Below are positions 16,674 through 25,996 of a stretch of DNA of 64,000 nt, one piece after another (the first letter of the stretch is position 1; every line of letters begins with the position of its first letter). The translations under genes and the position numbers were made by a program. The notes beneath the pieces were generated by a model. It worked only from the letters and a program-made list of their open reading frames with translations, was not told the DNA's origin and made no database searches. The stretch is from NCBI RefSeq assembly GCF_006349365.1, contig NZ_CP040899.1, forward strand, positions 1,984,001 through 2,048,000, read 5' to 3'. The DNA comes from Georgenia wutianyii. Its GTDB lineage: Bacteria > Actinomycetota > Actinomycetes > Actinomycetales > Actinomycetaceae.

Positions 16674-17132
16674 TCAGTGGGCGTGCTGGCCGCGGGAGAA
16701 CTCGTAGGTGTGTCCGACGAGGCCGACGGCGCCGATCAGGACGCCGATGAACAGCAGCCACCAGCCGATCGCGAGGCTGGCGAAGCACACCGCCGCGGCG
16801 AAGCCGAGGACGAGCGGCCACCACGAGTGCGGGGAGAAGACGCCCATCTCACCGGCGTGGTCGGCGACATCGCTGGTCGGGTCGTCCTCCGGCCGCGGGT
16901 CGACCCGGCTGGCGAGGAGGAACAGGTAGAGGCCGGAGAGGCCGTACAGACCCACGAGGAGGAACAGGGCGACCGTGCCGACGGGCTCCCAGCCGCTCCA
17001 GAACCCGTAGATCAGCGCCATCGGGAGGAAGAAGATCATCCCGGCGGAGAAGGTCCACTTCTCGACGGTCAGCGGCTTGGGGTCGGCGGCCGAGGGCTCC
17101 CCCGGCGCGCGGTCGTGCTCGTCGTGTGCCAT
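16674..17132 (-). CDS. ctaF: Cytochrome c oxidase subunit IV, actinobacterial type
   Basis: Small structural subunit of the aa3 oxidase found only in actinobacteria, 152 aa. It has a hydrophilic start, then helices near residues 28-46 (WTFSAGMIFFLPMALIYGFW), 54-74, 104-118 and 121-142 (WWLLFIGVLIGAVGLVGHTY). The motif FSPHSWWPLVLG before the third helix is typical. Its ATG overlaps the ctaD stop by one base (TGATG), so it is translated with ctaD. It closes the ctaC-ctaD-ctaF operon. Confidence 0.92.
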   Translation of the reverse strand: MAHDEHDRAPGEPSAADPKPLTVEKWTFSAGMIFFLPMALIYGFWSGWEPVGTVALFLLVGLYGLSGLYLFLLASRVDPRPEDDPTSDVADHAGEMGVFSPHSWWPLVLGFAAAVCFASLAIGWWLLFIGVLIGAVGLVGHTYEFSRGQHAH

Positions 17133-18949
17133 CAGGCCTTGCCCTTCTCGTCGTCGTCCTCACGCTCGAGCGTGGCGGTGGTGCTCCCCGCGCGCTCGGA
17201 CTGTGCTGCCTGCGGGTCCGGGCCGCCGGTGCGCTGGGCGTCGCCCAGCACCTGCTCGAGGATGCCCTGGTCGGGAACGGCGGCCTGGTCCATCGCGGCG
17301 ACCTCCGGGTGGTGCAGGTCGAACGCGGGACGCTCGGACCGGATCCGGGGCAGGGAGGTGAAGTTGTGCCGCGGGGGCGGGCAGCTCGTCGCCCACTCCA
17401 GGGAGTTCCCGAAGCCCCACGGGTCGTCGACGAAGACCGTGCGCGGCCCGCGCGAGGTCACGTAGACGTTCCACAGGAAGGGCAGCGTGGACAGCGTGAG
17501 CAGCACGGCGCCGATGGTCGACACCTGGTTCATCGTGGTGAGGCCGTCCTCGACCATGTAGTCGGCGTAGCGACGCGGCATGCCCTGGGCGCCCAGCCAG
17601 TGCTGGATGAGGAACGTGCCGTGGAACCCGAAGAAGAGCATCCAGAAGTGGACCTTGCCGAGACGCTCGTTGAGCATCCGGCCGGTCATCTTGGGCCACC
17701 AGAAGTAGAAGCCTGCGAACATCGCGAACACCACGGTCCCGAAGACGGTGTAGTGGAAGTGCGCGACGACGAAGTAGGAGTCGTGGACCTGGAAGTCCAG
17801 CGCCGGGCTGGCGAGGATGACGCCGGTGACGCCACCGAAGAGGAACGTCGCCATGAAGCCGATCGCCCAGAGCATCGGCGTCTGGAACGTGAGCTTGCCG
17901 CGCCACATCGTGCCGATCCAGTTGAAGAACTTCACGCCGGTCGGCACCGCGATGAGCATGGTCATGAGGGCGAAGAAGTTCAGCGCCACGCCACCGGTCG
18001 TGTACATGTGGTGGGCCCACACGGTCATCGACAGGGCGGCGATGGCGATGGTCGCGAAGACCAGGCCCTTGTAGCCGAAGAGCGGCTTGCGGGAGAAGAC
18101 CGGCAGGACCTCGCTGACGATGCCGAAGAACGGCAGCGCGATGACGTAGACCTCGGGGTGCCCGAAGAACCAGAACAGGTGCTGCCACAGCAGCGCGCCG
18201 CCGCTCTCCGGGTTGAAGATCTGGCCGCCGAGGATCCGGTCGTAGGCCAGGCCGAAGAGGGCCGCGGCGAGCACCGGGAAGGCCATGAGCACGAGCAGCG
18301 AGGTGATGAGGATGTTCCAGGTGAACACCGGCATCCGGAACATCGTCATGCCGGGCATGCGCATGGTGATGATCGTGGCGATGAAGTTCACCGCGCCGAA
18401 GATCGTGCCGAAACCGGTGAGCGCGATACCCACGACCCACAGGTCGCCACCGAGTCCGGGGCTGAACGGCTCGAGCGACAGCGGCGTGTAGGCGGTCCAG
18501 CCGAAGCTCGCGGCACCCTTCGGGGTGAGGAAGCCGGCGACGGCGATGAGCCCACCGAAGGTGAACAGCCAGTAGCTGAACATGTTGAGGCGCGGGAAGG
18601 CGACGTCCGGCGCACCGATCTGCAGGGGCACGAACACGTTGCCGAAACCGGTGAACAGCGGCGTCGCGAAGAGGAACAGCATGATCGTGCCGTGCATGGT
18701 GAAGAACTGGTTGTACTGCTCCTTGGACTGGAACAGTGCCATGCCGGGCTCGAAGAGCTCCAGTCGCATCGCCAGCGCGAGCAGACCGCCGATGATGAAG
18801 AAGACGAAGGCGGTGATGAGGTAGAGGTACCCGATGACCTTGTGGTCGGTGGAGGTCACCCAGCTGACCACCGTGCGGCCCAGGCTCTGACGGTCGGGCC
18901 GCAGGCCGGGGACGAGCTTCGGCTGTGCCTCGTTCGTGGTCGTCGCCAT
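17132..18949 (-). CDS. ctaD: Cytochrome c oxidase subunit I
   Basis: Catalytic heme-copper subunit, 605 aa, twelve membrane helices. Heme a His is in [16 protein letters not shown]; the CuB His and its Tyr partner are in [14 protein letters not shown]; the two further CuB His are in [10 protein letters not shown]; the heme a and a3 ligands are in [11 protein letters not shown]. The D-channel Asn/Asp region is normal for an A-family oxidase. A hydrophilic C-terminal tail of about 60 residues (to KGKA) is Glu/Asp-rich. Stop and start overlap by one base with both ctaC and ctaF. Confidence 0.97.
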   Translation of the reverse strand: MATTTNEAQPKLVPGLRPDRQSLGRTVVSWVTSTDHKVIGYLYLITAFVFFIIGGLLALAMRLELFEPGMALFQSKEQYNQFFTMHGTIMLFLFATPLFTGFGNVFVPLQIGAPDVAFPRLNMFSYWLFTFGGLIAVAGFLTPKGAASFGWTAYTPLSLEPFSPGLGGDLWVVGIALTGFGTIFGAVNFIATIITMRMPGMTMFRMPVFTWNILITSLLVLMAFPVLAAALFGLAYDRILGGQIFNPESGGALLWQHLFWFFGHPEVYVIALPFFGIVSEVLPVFSRKPLFGYKGLVFATIAIAALSMTVWAHHMYTTGGVALNFFALMTMLIAVPTGVKFFNWIGTMWRGKLTFQTPMLWAIGFMATFLFGGVTGVILASPALDFQVHDSYFVVAHFHYTVFGTVVFAMFAGFYFWWPKMTGRMLNERLGKVHFWMLFFGFHGTFLIQHWLGAQGMPRRYADYMVEDGLTTMNQVSTIGAVLLTLSTLPFLWNVYVTSRGPRTVFVDDPWGFGNSLEWATSCPPPRHNFTSLPRIRSERPAFDLHHPEVAAMDQAAVPDQGILEQVLGDAQRTGGPDPQAAQSERAGSTTATLEREDDDEKGKA

Positions 18950-19848
18950 CAGTTGTTTCCCGTCCCGTCCTGCAGGTATCCGCGCTGGTCGTACACGCGG
19001 TTGTACTCCGCGCCGCGCTCACCGACGAAGCCGGCCTCGCGCAGGGCGTCCATCTCGGCGTCGTAGGTCTCGCGGTCGACGACCTCGACGTTGAAGAGCA
19101 TCTCGGAGTGGAACTCACCGCACAGCTCGGCGCACTTGCCCTGGTAGCTGCCGATCTCCTGCGGCGTCACCTGGAAGACGTTCGTGTTCCCGGGGATCAT
19201 GTCGATCTTGAAGAGGAAGGCGGGGATCCAGAAGGAGTGGATGACGTCCCGGGAGTCGACGATGAACTCCACGGTCTCCCCGACCGGCAGGTAGAGCGTC
19301 GGCAGGGTCTCCTCCACGCCCTCCTCACCGGTGAGCTGGACGCGGCCGCCCTCGTAGTACACGCCGTCGGTGAGGTAGTTGAAGTCCCAGCTCCACTGCT
19401 TGCCGTAGGCCTGGATCTGCAGGTCCGGCTCGGCGGAGGTCTCGGTGAAGTCCTCGGTGACCTGCACCGTGTAGAAGTACAGCACCCCGATCATGAGGAT
19501 CGGCACGACGGTGTACATGAGCTCGAGCGGGATGTGGTACCGCAGCTGGACGGGCAGCGCGTTGTCGTTCTTGCGCTTCCGGTAGGCGATGACGCACCAG
19601 ATGAGCAGGCCCCACACGAGGACGGCGACGGCGAGGGCAGCCACCCACGCGCCGTTCCAGTGGTTGATCATCGACTCGGTCTTGTCGGTCAGCCCGGGCC
19701 GGGACGGGAGGAACCCGTTCTCCGGAGCTCCGAGCTCGGCACAACCAGCGAGGGTGAGGGCCGCCACAAGACCCAGGGCTACCAGTCGCCAACCGCGGGG
19801 CGAGCGGTTACCGGTGGACGGTGATCGCACGTGAAAACCTTCCGACAT
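18949..19848 (-). CDS. ctaC: Cytochrome c oxidase subunit II
   Basis: CuA-bearing subunit that takes electrons from QcrC, 299 aa. It begins with a lipoprotein-type signal (VAALTLAGC, Cys near residue 36), then two membrane helices (about 68-88 and 108-128), then the CuA cupredoxin domain: [28 protein letters not shown] and [12 protein letters not shown], which supply the two Cys, two His, Met and Glu ligands. The ATG at 19848 opens the leftward ctaC-ctaD-ctaF operon. In M. tuberculosis asnB and a sugar kinase lie in this area; neither is seen here. Confidence 0.96.
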   Translation of the reverse strand: MSEGFHVRSPSTGNRSPRGWRLVALGLVAALTLAGCAELGAPENGFLPSRPGLTDKTESMINHWNGAWVAALAVAVLVWGLLIWCVIAYRKRKNDNALPVQLRYHIPLELMYTVVPILMIGVLYFYTVQVTEDFTETSAEPDLQIQAYGKQWSWDFNYLTDGVYYEGGRVQLTGEEGVEETLPTLYLPVGETVEFIVDSRDVIHSFWIPAFLFKIDMIPGNTNVFQVTPQEIGSYQGKCAELCGEFHSEMLFNVEVVDRETYDAEMDALREAGFVGERGAEYNRVYDQRGYLQDGTGNN

Positions 19849-19925
19849 GACGCGTTTTAGGGCATTTCAGACAGGACCAACGTCCCGACCGCCACCCTAC
19901 CGCGAACGCCGCCCTTGGACGCCAA

Positions 19926-19968
19926 ACGGCCCGCCGGGCGCGTGGCGCGCACACCCCGGTCGGGCCGT
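19926..19968 (-). terminator. Hairpin after erpA
   Basis: 13-bp stem with one bulged base (19926-19938 with 19955-19968), about 30 bp after the erpA stop. Confidence 0.5.
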
Positions 19969-19997
19969 CTCGGGCGCCGGTGGACCGGCGCGGTCTG

Positions 19998-20360
19998 TCA
20001 GTGGAAGGAGTCGCCGCAGGCGCAGGAGCCGACGGCGTTCGGGTTGTCGATCGTGAAGCCCTGCTTCTCGATCGTGTCGGCGAAGTCGATCGTCGCGCCG
20101 GACAGGTACGGGACGCTCATCTTGTCCACGATGACCTCGACGCCACCGAAGTCGCGGACGGCGTCGCCGTCGAGGACCCGCTCGTCGAAGTACAGCTGGT
20201 AGATGAGGCCGGAGCAGCCGCCGGGCTGCACGGCGATGCGCAGCCGCAGGTCGTCACGTCCCTCCTGGGCGAGGAGCGTCTTGACCTTCTGCGCTGCGAC
20301 GTCCGTGAGTTCGACCTCGTGGGTCGCGGCGTCGGTGGACGTGGTGGCCGTCTCGCTCAT
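19998..20360 (-). CDS. erpA: Iron-sulfur cluster insertion protein (A-type carrier)
   Basis: HesB/IscA-family carrier that delivers Fe-S clusters to target proteins, 120 aa. The three cluster Cys are present: QPGGCSGLIYQL (about residue 49) and GSCACGDSF (about 113-115). N-terminal 14 residues are a flexible Thr/Ala extension. The ATG at 20360 is preceded by a GGAG site at 9-nt distance. Its place between cytochrome oxidase genes and glycerate kinase is conserved in actinobacteria (Rv2204c). Likely clients nearby are the Rieske protein and quinone-linked enzymes, but this is inference. Confidence 0.93.
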   Translation of the reverse strand: MSETATTSTDAATHEVELTDVAAQKVKTLLAQEGRDDLRLRIAVQPGGCSGLIYQLYFDERVLDGDAVRDFGGVEVIVDKMSVPYLSGATIDFADTIEKQGFTIDNPNAVGSCACGDSFH

Positions 20361-20436
20361 GTGCTTGATCTCCGCAGGTGGGTGTCAGGTACAACTGGTT
20401 CAACCACGAGGGATCCGCGGTTGTTCCCAGTCAACA

Positions 20437-21609
20437 CTACGCTCCGCGCGCCCAGGTGCGAGCCAGACGAAAGGCCCATTCCGCCAGCGTGTCGAGGTCG
20501 GCCGGACCGGTCTCGTACGTCCCGCTGACACCGGCCCGGGCAACCTCCCGCCGGGAGGTGTGGACCTCCTCGGCGAGGACGACGACGGGCAGCCCGAGCT
20601 CCATCGCGGTCCGCCCGACGGTCGCGACGACGGAGAAGTCGAGCGCGCGGGCGTCCAGGACGGGCGCCCCGGTGAGCACGAGGTCGGCGTCGGCGACCTC
20701 CTCGGCCAGCCCCACGGCGGAGGCGACGACGTCCGGTCCGGGCAGCAGCCGCGCGCCGAGGACGGAGAGGGCGTAGGCCGCCCCTCCCCCGGTGCCGGTC
20801 CCGTCGGCGCGCCCGGGGCGGGCGGCGCCCCCGCCCCCGTGGGAGTGCCCGGCGTGGGAGTCGCCGGCGTGGGCGTGCCCGTGGGCGACCGCGGGAGCCG
20901 GCAGCAGCGAGGTGCGCCTGGGCAGCGCCCGGGCGCTGCGGTCGAGGCGTGCGACGAGCTCGCCGAGGGCGGTGTCCAGCCGCTGGGCGTGCTCGGGACC
21001 GATCCGCTCGCCGAGCAGTGCGCCGGCGCCGTGCAGCCCGAGCAGCGGCACCTGGGAGGCTGCGGCGACGACGACGTCCGCGCCGTCGAGCGCGGCGTGC
21101 GCGGCGGCGACGACGGGCTCGTCGAGGTCGGCGTCCTCCGGCACGCCGGCGAGGGCGCGGACCAGGCCCGCACCGCCGTCGTGGGTGGCGGCCTCCCCCA
21201 GGCCGACGACGACGCGACCGGCGCCGAGTTCACGGGCGGTGAGCAGCAGCTCACCGAGGCCGGCGCTGCTGCCGCTCTCGGCGTGACGCAGCTCCTGCCC
21301 GGGGGGAGTGAGCTGGCGCCCCAGCACCTGGGAGCCCTCGACGTAGACGGTCCCCCCGGCGTCGCCGGACACGTGGAGGAGGCTCGCGGGCACCGGTTCC
21401 CCGAGCGGGCCGCGGACCGTGACGGAGACGAGCCGCCCGCCGCGCGCGGCGTGGACGGCCTCGAGCAGGCCCGCGGTGCCGTCGGACATCGGCACGAGCC
21501 GCACGGTGTCGTCCGGCGAGGTGCGCAGCCAGCCGCGTTCGAGCGCGCCGGCCACGTGCAGGGCGCTGAGGGCGCCGGTGAAGCGGTCCGGGCTCACGAG
21601 GAGGCGCAC
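20437..21609 (-). CDS. Glycerate kinase with a His-rich insertion
   Basis: GckA/GlxK-type kinase that makes 2- or 3-phosphoglycerate from glycerate, 390 aa. Family motifs are SPDRFTGALSALHVAGALERG at the start (split), VPMSDGTAGLLEA, GLGEAATHDGGAGL and a late LVLTGAPVLDARALDFSV. The SPDxFKG signature has Arg-Phe-Thr instead of the usual Phe-Lys-Gly, so the Lys is replaced. Between about residues 240 and 262 there is an insertion rich in His and Gly (AHGHAHAGDSHAGHSHGGGG). Such stretches bind metals but may be only a linker. GTG 21609 is the start. Same strand as erpA with a 76-bp gap. Confidence 0.85.
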   Translation of the reverse strand: MRLLVSPDRFTGALSALHVAGALERGWLRTSPDDTVRLVPMSDGTAGLLEAVHAARGGRLVSVTVRGPLGEPVPASLLHVSGDAGGTVYVEGSQVLGRQLTPPGQELRHAESGSSAGLGELLLTARELGAGRVVVGLGEAATHDGGAGLVRALAGVPEDADLDEPVVAAAHAALDGADVVVAAASQVPLLGLHGAGALLGERIGPEHAQRLDTALGELVARLDRSARALPRRTSLLPAPAVAHGHAHAGDSHAGHSHGGGGAARPGRADGTGTGGGAAYALSVLGARLLPGPDVVASAVGLAEEVADADLVLTGAPVLDARALDFSVVATVGRTAMELGLPVVVLAEEVHTSRREVARAGVSGTYETGPADLDTLAEWAFRLARTWARGA

Positions 21610-21676
21610 GCGCGTCCCTCCCTGCTCGGGCGTGCCGCAGCGCCCCGCCGGCGGTGCCGACGGGTGGCGGGGTGGG

Positions 21677-23035
21677 TCACAGCGTGTCGGCCAGGCGGGC
21701 GAGGAGGAGTGCCTCGGCGAGGACGACCTTCTCCAGCTCCCCGAGGTGGACCGACTCGTCCTCGGAGTGGGCGCGGGAGTCCGGGTCCTCCACGCCGGTG
21801 ACGAGGATCGCCGCGTCGGGGTAGACCTCGGCGAGGTCGGCGATGAACGGGATCGACCCGCCGACGCCGAGGTCGACCGGGTCGGTGCCCCACGCCGTCG
21901 CGAACGCCCACCGGGCCGCCTGCATGACCGGGGAGTCCTCCGGCGCCTGGAAGGCCTGGCCGGTCTCCCCCGGCAGGACCTCGACCCGGGCGCCGAAGGG
22001 CGCGTTCGCCACGAGGTGGTCGTGCAGGGCGCGCTCGGCGGCGGCCGGGTCCTGTCCCGGTGCGATGCGCATGGAGAGCTTGGCGCGGGCCGAGGGGATG
22101 ATCGTGTTGGAGGCGTGGTCGACGCTCGTCGCGTCGAGCCCGATCACCGACAGTGCCGGCTTGGTCCACAGCCGCGCGGCGAGCGGGCCGGTGCCGGCGA
22201 GGCGGACGCCGTCGAGCACGCCGGCGTCGGCGCGCACGTCCTCCTCGGGGTAGTCGACGTCGGCGTGGTCGCTGGCGACGAGCCCGGCCACGGCGACGTT
22301 CCCGTCCTCGTCGTGGAGGGTGGCGATGAGCCGGGACATGAGCGTGAGCGCGTCGAGGACCGGCCCGCCGAACATGCCGGAGTGCACGGCGTGGTCGAGG
22401 ACGGACAGCTCGACCGTGCAGTCGACGAGGCCGCGCAGGGAGGTCGTGAGGCCGGGGACACCGACCTTCCAGTTCGTGGAGTCCGCGACGACGATGACGT
22501 CGGCCGCGAGTCGGTCGCGGTAGGTCTCGAGGAAGGTGCGGAAGGTCGGGGAGCCGACCTCCTCCTCCCCCTCGCTGAAGACGGTGACGCCGACGCCGAG
22601 CTCGTCCCCGAGGACGCGCAGCGCACCGACGTGGGCCATGATCCCGGCCTTGTCGTCGGCGGCGCCGCGGCCGTAGAGCCGCTCCCCCCGCTGGGTGGGC
22701 TCGAAGGGCGGGGAGGACCAGCCGGCGGCCTCACCCGGGGGCTGGACGTCGTGGTGGGCGTAGAGCAGCACGGTCGGGGCCCCGGGCGGGCCGGGCTTGT
22801 GCGCGAGGACCGCGGGCGCGCCGGCGCGCCCGTCGGGGCCGGTGACGCGGACGACCTCCACCTCGGGCATCCCCGCGCCGCGGAAGAGCGCGGCCACGGC
22901 GGCGGCGCTGTCCTCCAGGTGCTGGGGGTCGAAGGCGGGCGCCGAGATGCTGGGGATGCGCACGAGCGACTCGAGGTCGCTGCGGATCCGGGGGAACTCG
23001 GCGGCGGTACGGGCGGTGAGGTCCTCGATGGTCAC
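21677..23035 (-). CDS. M20-family dipeptidase / peptidase
   Basis: Cytosolic zinc dipeptidase of the M20 family, 452 aa. Metal-binding motifs are VLLYAHHDVQPPGE (about residues 89-102), YGRGAADDKAGIMAH (about 119-133) with the bridging Asp, and EGEEEVGSP with the catalytic Glu (about 153-161). A late DPDSRAHSEDESVHL supplies the last His. The lid domain is complete. It opens with GTG 23035, supported by a TAGGCT hexamer 6 nt upstream. It is probably a general dipeptidase for nutrient peptides; the exact specificity is not visible. Confidence 0.92.
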   Translation of the reverse strand: MTIEDLTARTAAEFPRIRSDLESLVRIPSISAPAFDPQHLEDSAAAVAALFRGAGMPEVEVVRVTGPDGRAGAPAVLAHKPGPPGAPTVLLYAHHDVQPPGEAAGWSSPPFEPTQRGERLYGRGAADDKAGIMAHVGALRVLGDELGVGVTVFSEGEEEVGSPTFRTFLETYRDRLAADVIVVADSTNWKVGVPGLTTSLRGLVDCTVELSVLDHAVHSGMFGGPVLDALTLMSRLIATLHDEDGNVAVAGLVASDHADVDYPEEDVRADAGVLDGVRLAGTGPLAARLWTKPALSVIGLDATSVDHASNTIIPSARAKLSMRIAPGQDPAAAERALHDHLVANAPFGARVEVLPGETGQAFQAPEDSPVMQAARWAFATAWGTDPVDLGVGGSIPFIADLAEVYPDAAILVTGVEDPDSRAHSEDESVHLGELEKVVLAEALLLARLADTL

Positions 23036-23041
23036 AGGGAG

Positions 23042-23047
23042 AGCCTA
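23042..23047 (-). promoter_or_regulatory. -10 hexamer TAGGCT for the dipeptidase
   Basis: Minus-strand TAGGCT ends 6 nt before GTG 23035, with no ribosome site between. Confidence 0.55.
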
Positions 23048-23072
23048 ACCGCGTACCCCCTGCGGCCGCCGG

Positions 23073-23822
23073 TCAGGCGGGTCCCGCGGCCCGGGCGAGC
23101 TCGACGGCGAGCCGCGCGCCCTGCGTCCACGGCTCGCCGTGACCGGGGAGCACGGTGCGTGCGCCGGTGGCGGCGACCGCGTCCAGGGTGGCGAGGTTGA
23201 GGGCCGAGTCGGCCGTCGCCGCGCCCGCGACGATCCGCGGACCGGTCGCCCCGGTGTACGGGTCGAGCGTGACGAGCGCGTCGCCGGTGAGGACGACGTC
23301 GCGGTCGGGCAGGTGCAGCGCCACGTGCCCCCACGTGTGCCCGGGGGTGGGTAGGACGTACGGTCGGCCGGGCACGTCGAGGACCTTGCCGGTCTCCAGC
23401 ACCCGCGCCGCCCGGGTGCCCCTCACCCGCAGCGCCCCGGACAGGGCCATCCGCAGGAGGATCGGCACGGCGGCCGGGTGGGCGAGCGGGTAGGTCGCCC
23501 GCGGGTTCTCGTGGGCGTAGCGGTAGGGGTGGGTGGCGAGCTCGTGCTCCTCCGCAGTCGCCCACACCGGCACCCCGAACCGGTCCTGCAGCCGGCGGGC
23601 CACCCCGACGTGGTCGAAGTGCGCGTGGGTGAGGACGAGGGCGCGCAGGTCGCTCGGGCGGTGCCCGAGGAGGCGCAGCGCGTACCCGAGCGGGTACCAG
23701 ACCCGGGGCAGGCCGGCGTCGACGAGCGTGACGCCGTCGTCGTCCTCGACGAGGTAGCAGTTGACGTAGGAGTGGGAGACGAGGTGCACGCCGGGCGCGA
23801 CCTCGCGGACGGTGGCGCTCAT
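23073..23822 (-). CDS. Metallo-beta-lactamase-fold hydrolase
   Basis: A 249-residue MBL-fold protein. The metal motif is THAHFDHVG (about residues 65-73, HxHxDH), with a further His in PGHTWGHVALH (about 139-149), the Asp in VLTGDALVTLDP and the closing VLPGHGEPW. It has no C-terminal DNA- or glutathione-specific region. Many proteins of this type are glyoxalase II-like or lactonases, and the substrate cannot be read from sequence. The start ATG 23822 has a GGAAAGG ribosome site. Confidence 0.88.
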   Translation of the reverse strand: MSATVREVAPGVHLVSHSYVNCYLVEDDDGVTLVDAGLPRVWYPLGYALRLLGHRPSDLRALVLTHAHFDHVGVARRLQDRFGVPVWATAEEHELATHPYRYAHENPRATYPLAHPAAVPILLRMALSGALRVRGTRAARVLETGKVLDVPGRPYVLPTPGHTWGHVALHLPDRDVVLTGDALVTLDPYTGATGPRIVAGAATADSALNLATLDAVAATGARTVLPGHGEPWTQGARLAVELARAAGPA

Positions 23823-23922
23823 GCCGGAGCCTTTCCAGGGTGGTCGGTCTCACATCCTCACGCGGGGCGTGACGGCGCGCACGCGGGCCGGAAGGCCGCA
23901 CCCTCGGGGCATGGGCGTCGAC

Positions 23923-23928
23923 TACCCT
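23923..23928 (+). promoter_or_regulatory. -10 hexamer TACCCT, leaderless start at 23936
   Basis: TACCCT ends 7 nt before GTG 23936; there is no ribosome site. Confidence 0.6.
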
Positions 23929-23935
23929 CTAGTGC

Positions 23936-24520
23936 GTGATCGGACGCAGCAAGAAGCAGACCCCGCCGCCGGCCCCCGCGCCCGAGGAGCAGCCCGCGGT
24001 GGGCAAGGGACGCCCCACGCCCAAGCGCAAGGAGGCGCAGGCCCGCAACCAGCGTCCGCTCGTCCCCACGGACCGCAAGCTCGCCAAGCAGGAGGCGCGT
24101 CGGCGCCGCAACGAGCTGTACGCCAAGCAGCAGGAGGCGATGCGCACGGGCGACGAGCGCTACCTCCCCGCGCGGGACAAGGGCCCGGTGCGCCGCTGGG
24201 TGCGCGACTACGTCGACGCGCACTTCAGCCCGAGCGAGTACTTCCTGCCGCTCGCGATGGCCTCGATCGTCCTGCTGTTCTTCGCCACCCGGTTCCCCGA
24301 CGTCGCGATCATCGGCATGGCCGTGATGTACATCGCCTTCGGCATCGCCCTCGCGTTCGCCATCGGCTACTCGGTCATCATCAAGCGCAAGCTCAAGGCC
24401 CGTTTCGGCGAGGACCAGATCCCGCGGTTCACCGGCATCTACGCCTTCTCCCGGCTCTTCCAGCCGCGTTTCCTGCGCGCGCCCAAGCCCCAGGTGCGGC
24501 GCGGCGAGAAGATCGCCTGA
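23936..24520 (+). CDS. DUF3043 membrane protein
   Basis: A 194-residue protein of the actinobacterial DUF3043 family; function unknown. The first 100 residues are highly basic with many Lys, Arg and Gln (KLAKQEARRRRNELYAKQQE) and probably form a long helix. The conserved ERYLPARDKGPVRRWVRDYV block follows, then two membrane helices (about 106-123 and 127-150), then a basic tail. It is just before pyrD, with a 2-bp gap, so the two are likely co-transcribed. Homologues sit in the same neighbourhood in mycobacteria (near Rv2206). Confidence 0.88.
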   Translation: MIGRSKKQTPPPAPAPEEQPAVGKGRPTPKRKEAQARNQRPLVPTDRKLAKQEARRRRNELYAKQQEAMRTGDERYLPARDKGPVRRWVRDYVDAHFSPSEYFLPLAMASIVLLFFATRFPDVAIIGMAVMYIAFGIALAFAIGYSVIIKRKLKARFGEDQIPRFTGIYAFSRLFQPRFLRAPKPQVRRGEKIA

Positions 24521-24522
24521 CG

Positions 24523-25539
24523 GTGCTCTACGGCCTGCTCTTCCGCACCGTCCTCGTCCGTACCGATCCGGAGCGGGCCCACGAGCTCGCGCTCGGGCTC
24601 ATCCGTGGTGTCGCCGCCACGCCGGGCCTGTCGCACGCCGTCCGCGCCACGCTCGGCCGGCGCCCCCGCCGGCGCGTGCACACCCCGCTCGGCCGGCCGG
24701 TGCCCGGCGTCCTCGGCCTGGCGGCCGGCATGGACAAGAACGCCGCGACCGTCCTCGGGATGGACATGCTCGGCTTCGGGCACGTCGAGGTCGGCACGGT
24801 GACGGCCCACCCGCAGCCGGGCAACGACCGCCCGCGGCTCTGGCGCCACCCGCAGGAGCACGCGCTCGTCAACCGGATGGGCTTCAACAACGAGGGCGCC
24901 CACGCCGCCGCCGAGCGGCTGCGCCGGCTGCGCTCCACGCGCCGCGGCCGGGGCGTCGTCGTCGGCGTGAACATCGGCAAGTCGCGGGTCACCCCGGTCG
25001 AGGACGCCGTCGAGGACTACGCGACGAGCGCGCGCCTGCTCGCCCGCTGGGCCGACTACCTCACGGTCAACGTCTCCTCCCCCAACACCCCCGGGCTGCG
25101 TGACCTGCAGGCCGTCGACGCGCTGCGGCCCATCCTCGAGGCCGTCCAGCGCGAGGCCGACGCCGCCGCGGACCGCGGCGTGCCCGTCCTCGTCAAGGTC
25201 GCCCCCGACCTCAGCGACGACGACGTCGCCGCGGTGGCCGACCTCGTCAACGCCACCGGCCTGGCCGGCGTCGTCGCGACGAACACGACGATCGCCCACG
25301 AGCACGGCCCGGGCGGCCTGTCCGGGCGCCCGTTGCACACCCGCGCGGTCCAGGTCGTGCGGCTGCTGCGCGAGCGGCTGGGTCCCGACGCCGTCGTCAT
25401 CGGCGTCGGGGGCATCGAGGATGCCGCGGGCGCCCGCCGCATGCTCGCGGCGGGGGCCGACCTCCTCCAGGCCTACACGGCGTTCGTCTACAACGGGCCC
25501 GCGTGGCCCGGAGCCCTCAACCGCGAGCTCGCGCGCTGA
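24523..25539 (+). CDS. pyrD: Dihydroorotate dehydrogenase (quinone), class 2
   Basis: Membrane-bound flavoenzyme of pyrimidine synthesis, oxidising dihydroorotate and passing electrons to the quinone pool, 338 aa. The N-terminal helix that docks on the membrane (LYGLLFRTVLVRTDPERAHE) and the catalytic Ser loop NVSSPNTPGLRDLQ (about residues 183-196) mark class 2. FMN contacts include GLAAGMDKNA, NRMGFNNEG, VKVAPDLSD and GVGGIEDA. GTG 24523 begins two bases after the DUF3043 stop. The electron sink is the menaquinol route served by the qcr and cta genes in this window. Confidence 0.95.
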   Translation: MLYGLLFRTVLVRTDPERAHELALGLIRGVAATPGLSHAVRATLGRRPRRRVHTPLGRPVPGVLGLAAGMDKNAATVLGMDMLGFGHVEVGTVTAHPQPGNDRPRLWRHPQEHALVNRMGFNNEGAHAAAERLRRLRSTRRGRGVVVGVNIGKSRVTPVEDAVEDYATSARLLARWADYLTVNVSSPNTPGLRDLQAVDALRPILEAVQREADAAADRGVPVLVKVAPDLSDDDVAAVADLVNATGLAGVVATNTTIAHEHGPGGLSGRPLHTRAVQVVRLLRERLGPDAVVIGVGGIEDAAGARRMLAAGADLLQAYTAFVYNGPAWPGALNRELAR

Positions 25540-25540
25540 G

Positions 25541-25996
25541 TCAGTGGCTCTCGCTGGCCCGGGCGACCCGCCCGGGGCTGGAGCGCCACAGCCAGAACAG
25601 GCCGAGCGCCGGGAGCACGAGCGGGACGAAGCCGTACCCGCTGCCGAAGTGGGACCAGACGGTGTCGCGCGGGAAGAGCTCGGGGGTGAGGAAGCTCAGC
25701 GTCCCGACGACGAGGACGCCGAGCATCTCGATGCTCACCGCCACCCACGCCATGCGTCGCATCCGCCGGCCGTTGTGCGCCAGGGCGACGGCGGCGACGA
25801 CGTAGACGACCGCCGCGAACCCCGACAGCCCGTAGGCCAGGGGTGCCTCGGCGGCGTCCCGGACGAGCTGGACGCTCGCCCGCGCCGTCGCGGCCAGCGC
25901 GAAGATCACGTAGACGGCGACGACGAGCAGGCCCGCCCCGCGCGCCGGGGGGCGGTCGTCGGTCGCCGGGGCCGTGCGCAACGGTTCCTGGCTCAT
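25541..25996 (-). CDS. Four-helix membrane protein of unknown function
   Basis: A 151-residue integral membrane protein with helices near residues 22-42, 54-74, 84-104 and 122-137. Between helices 3 and 4 lies a conserved-looking loop, FLTPELFPRDTVWSHFGSGYGF. This arrangement matches small actinobacterial integral membrane proteins that have no assigned role. ATG 25996 overlaps the stop of the preceding gene by 4 bp, forming a two-gene operon. It ends 2 bp from the convergent pyrD stop, so no terminator fits between them. Confidence 0.8.
   Translation of the reverse strand: MSQEPLRTAPATDDRPPARGAGLLVVAVYVIFALAATARASVQLVRDAAEAPLAYGLSGFAAVVYVVAAVALAHNGRRMRRMAWVAVSIEMLGVLVVGTLSFLTPELFPRDTVWSHFGSGYGFVPLVLPALGLFWLWRSSPGRVARASESH

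Noticed and set aside
17126..19066. 646-residue frame opposite ctaD and ctaC
   Set aside because: Antisense to a proven operon, composed of His/Glu/Arg-rich shadow sequence.
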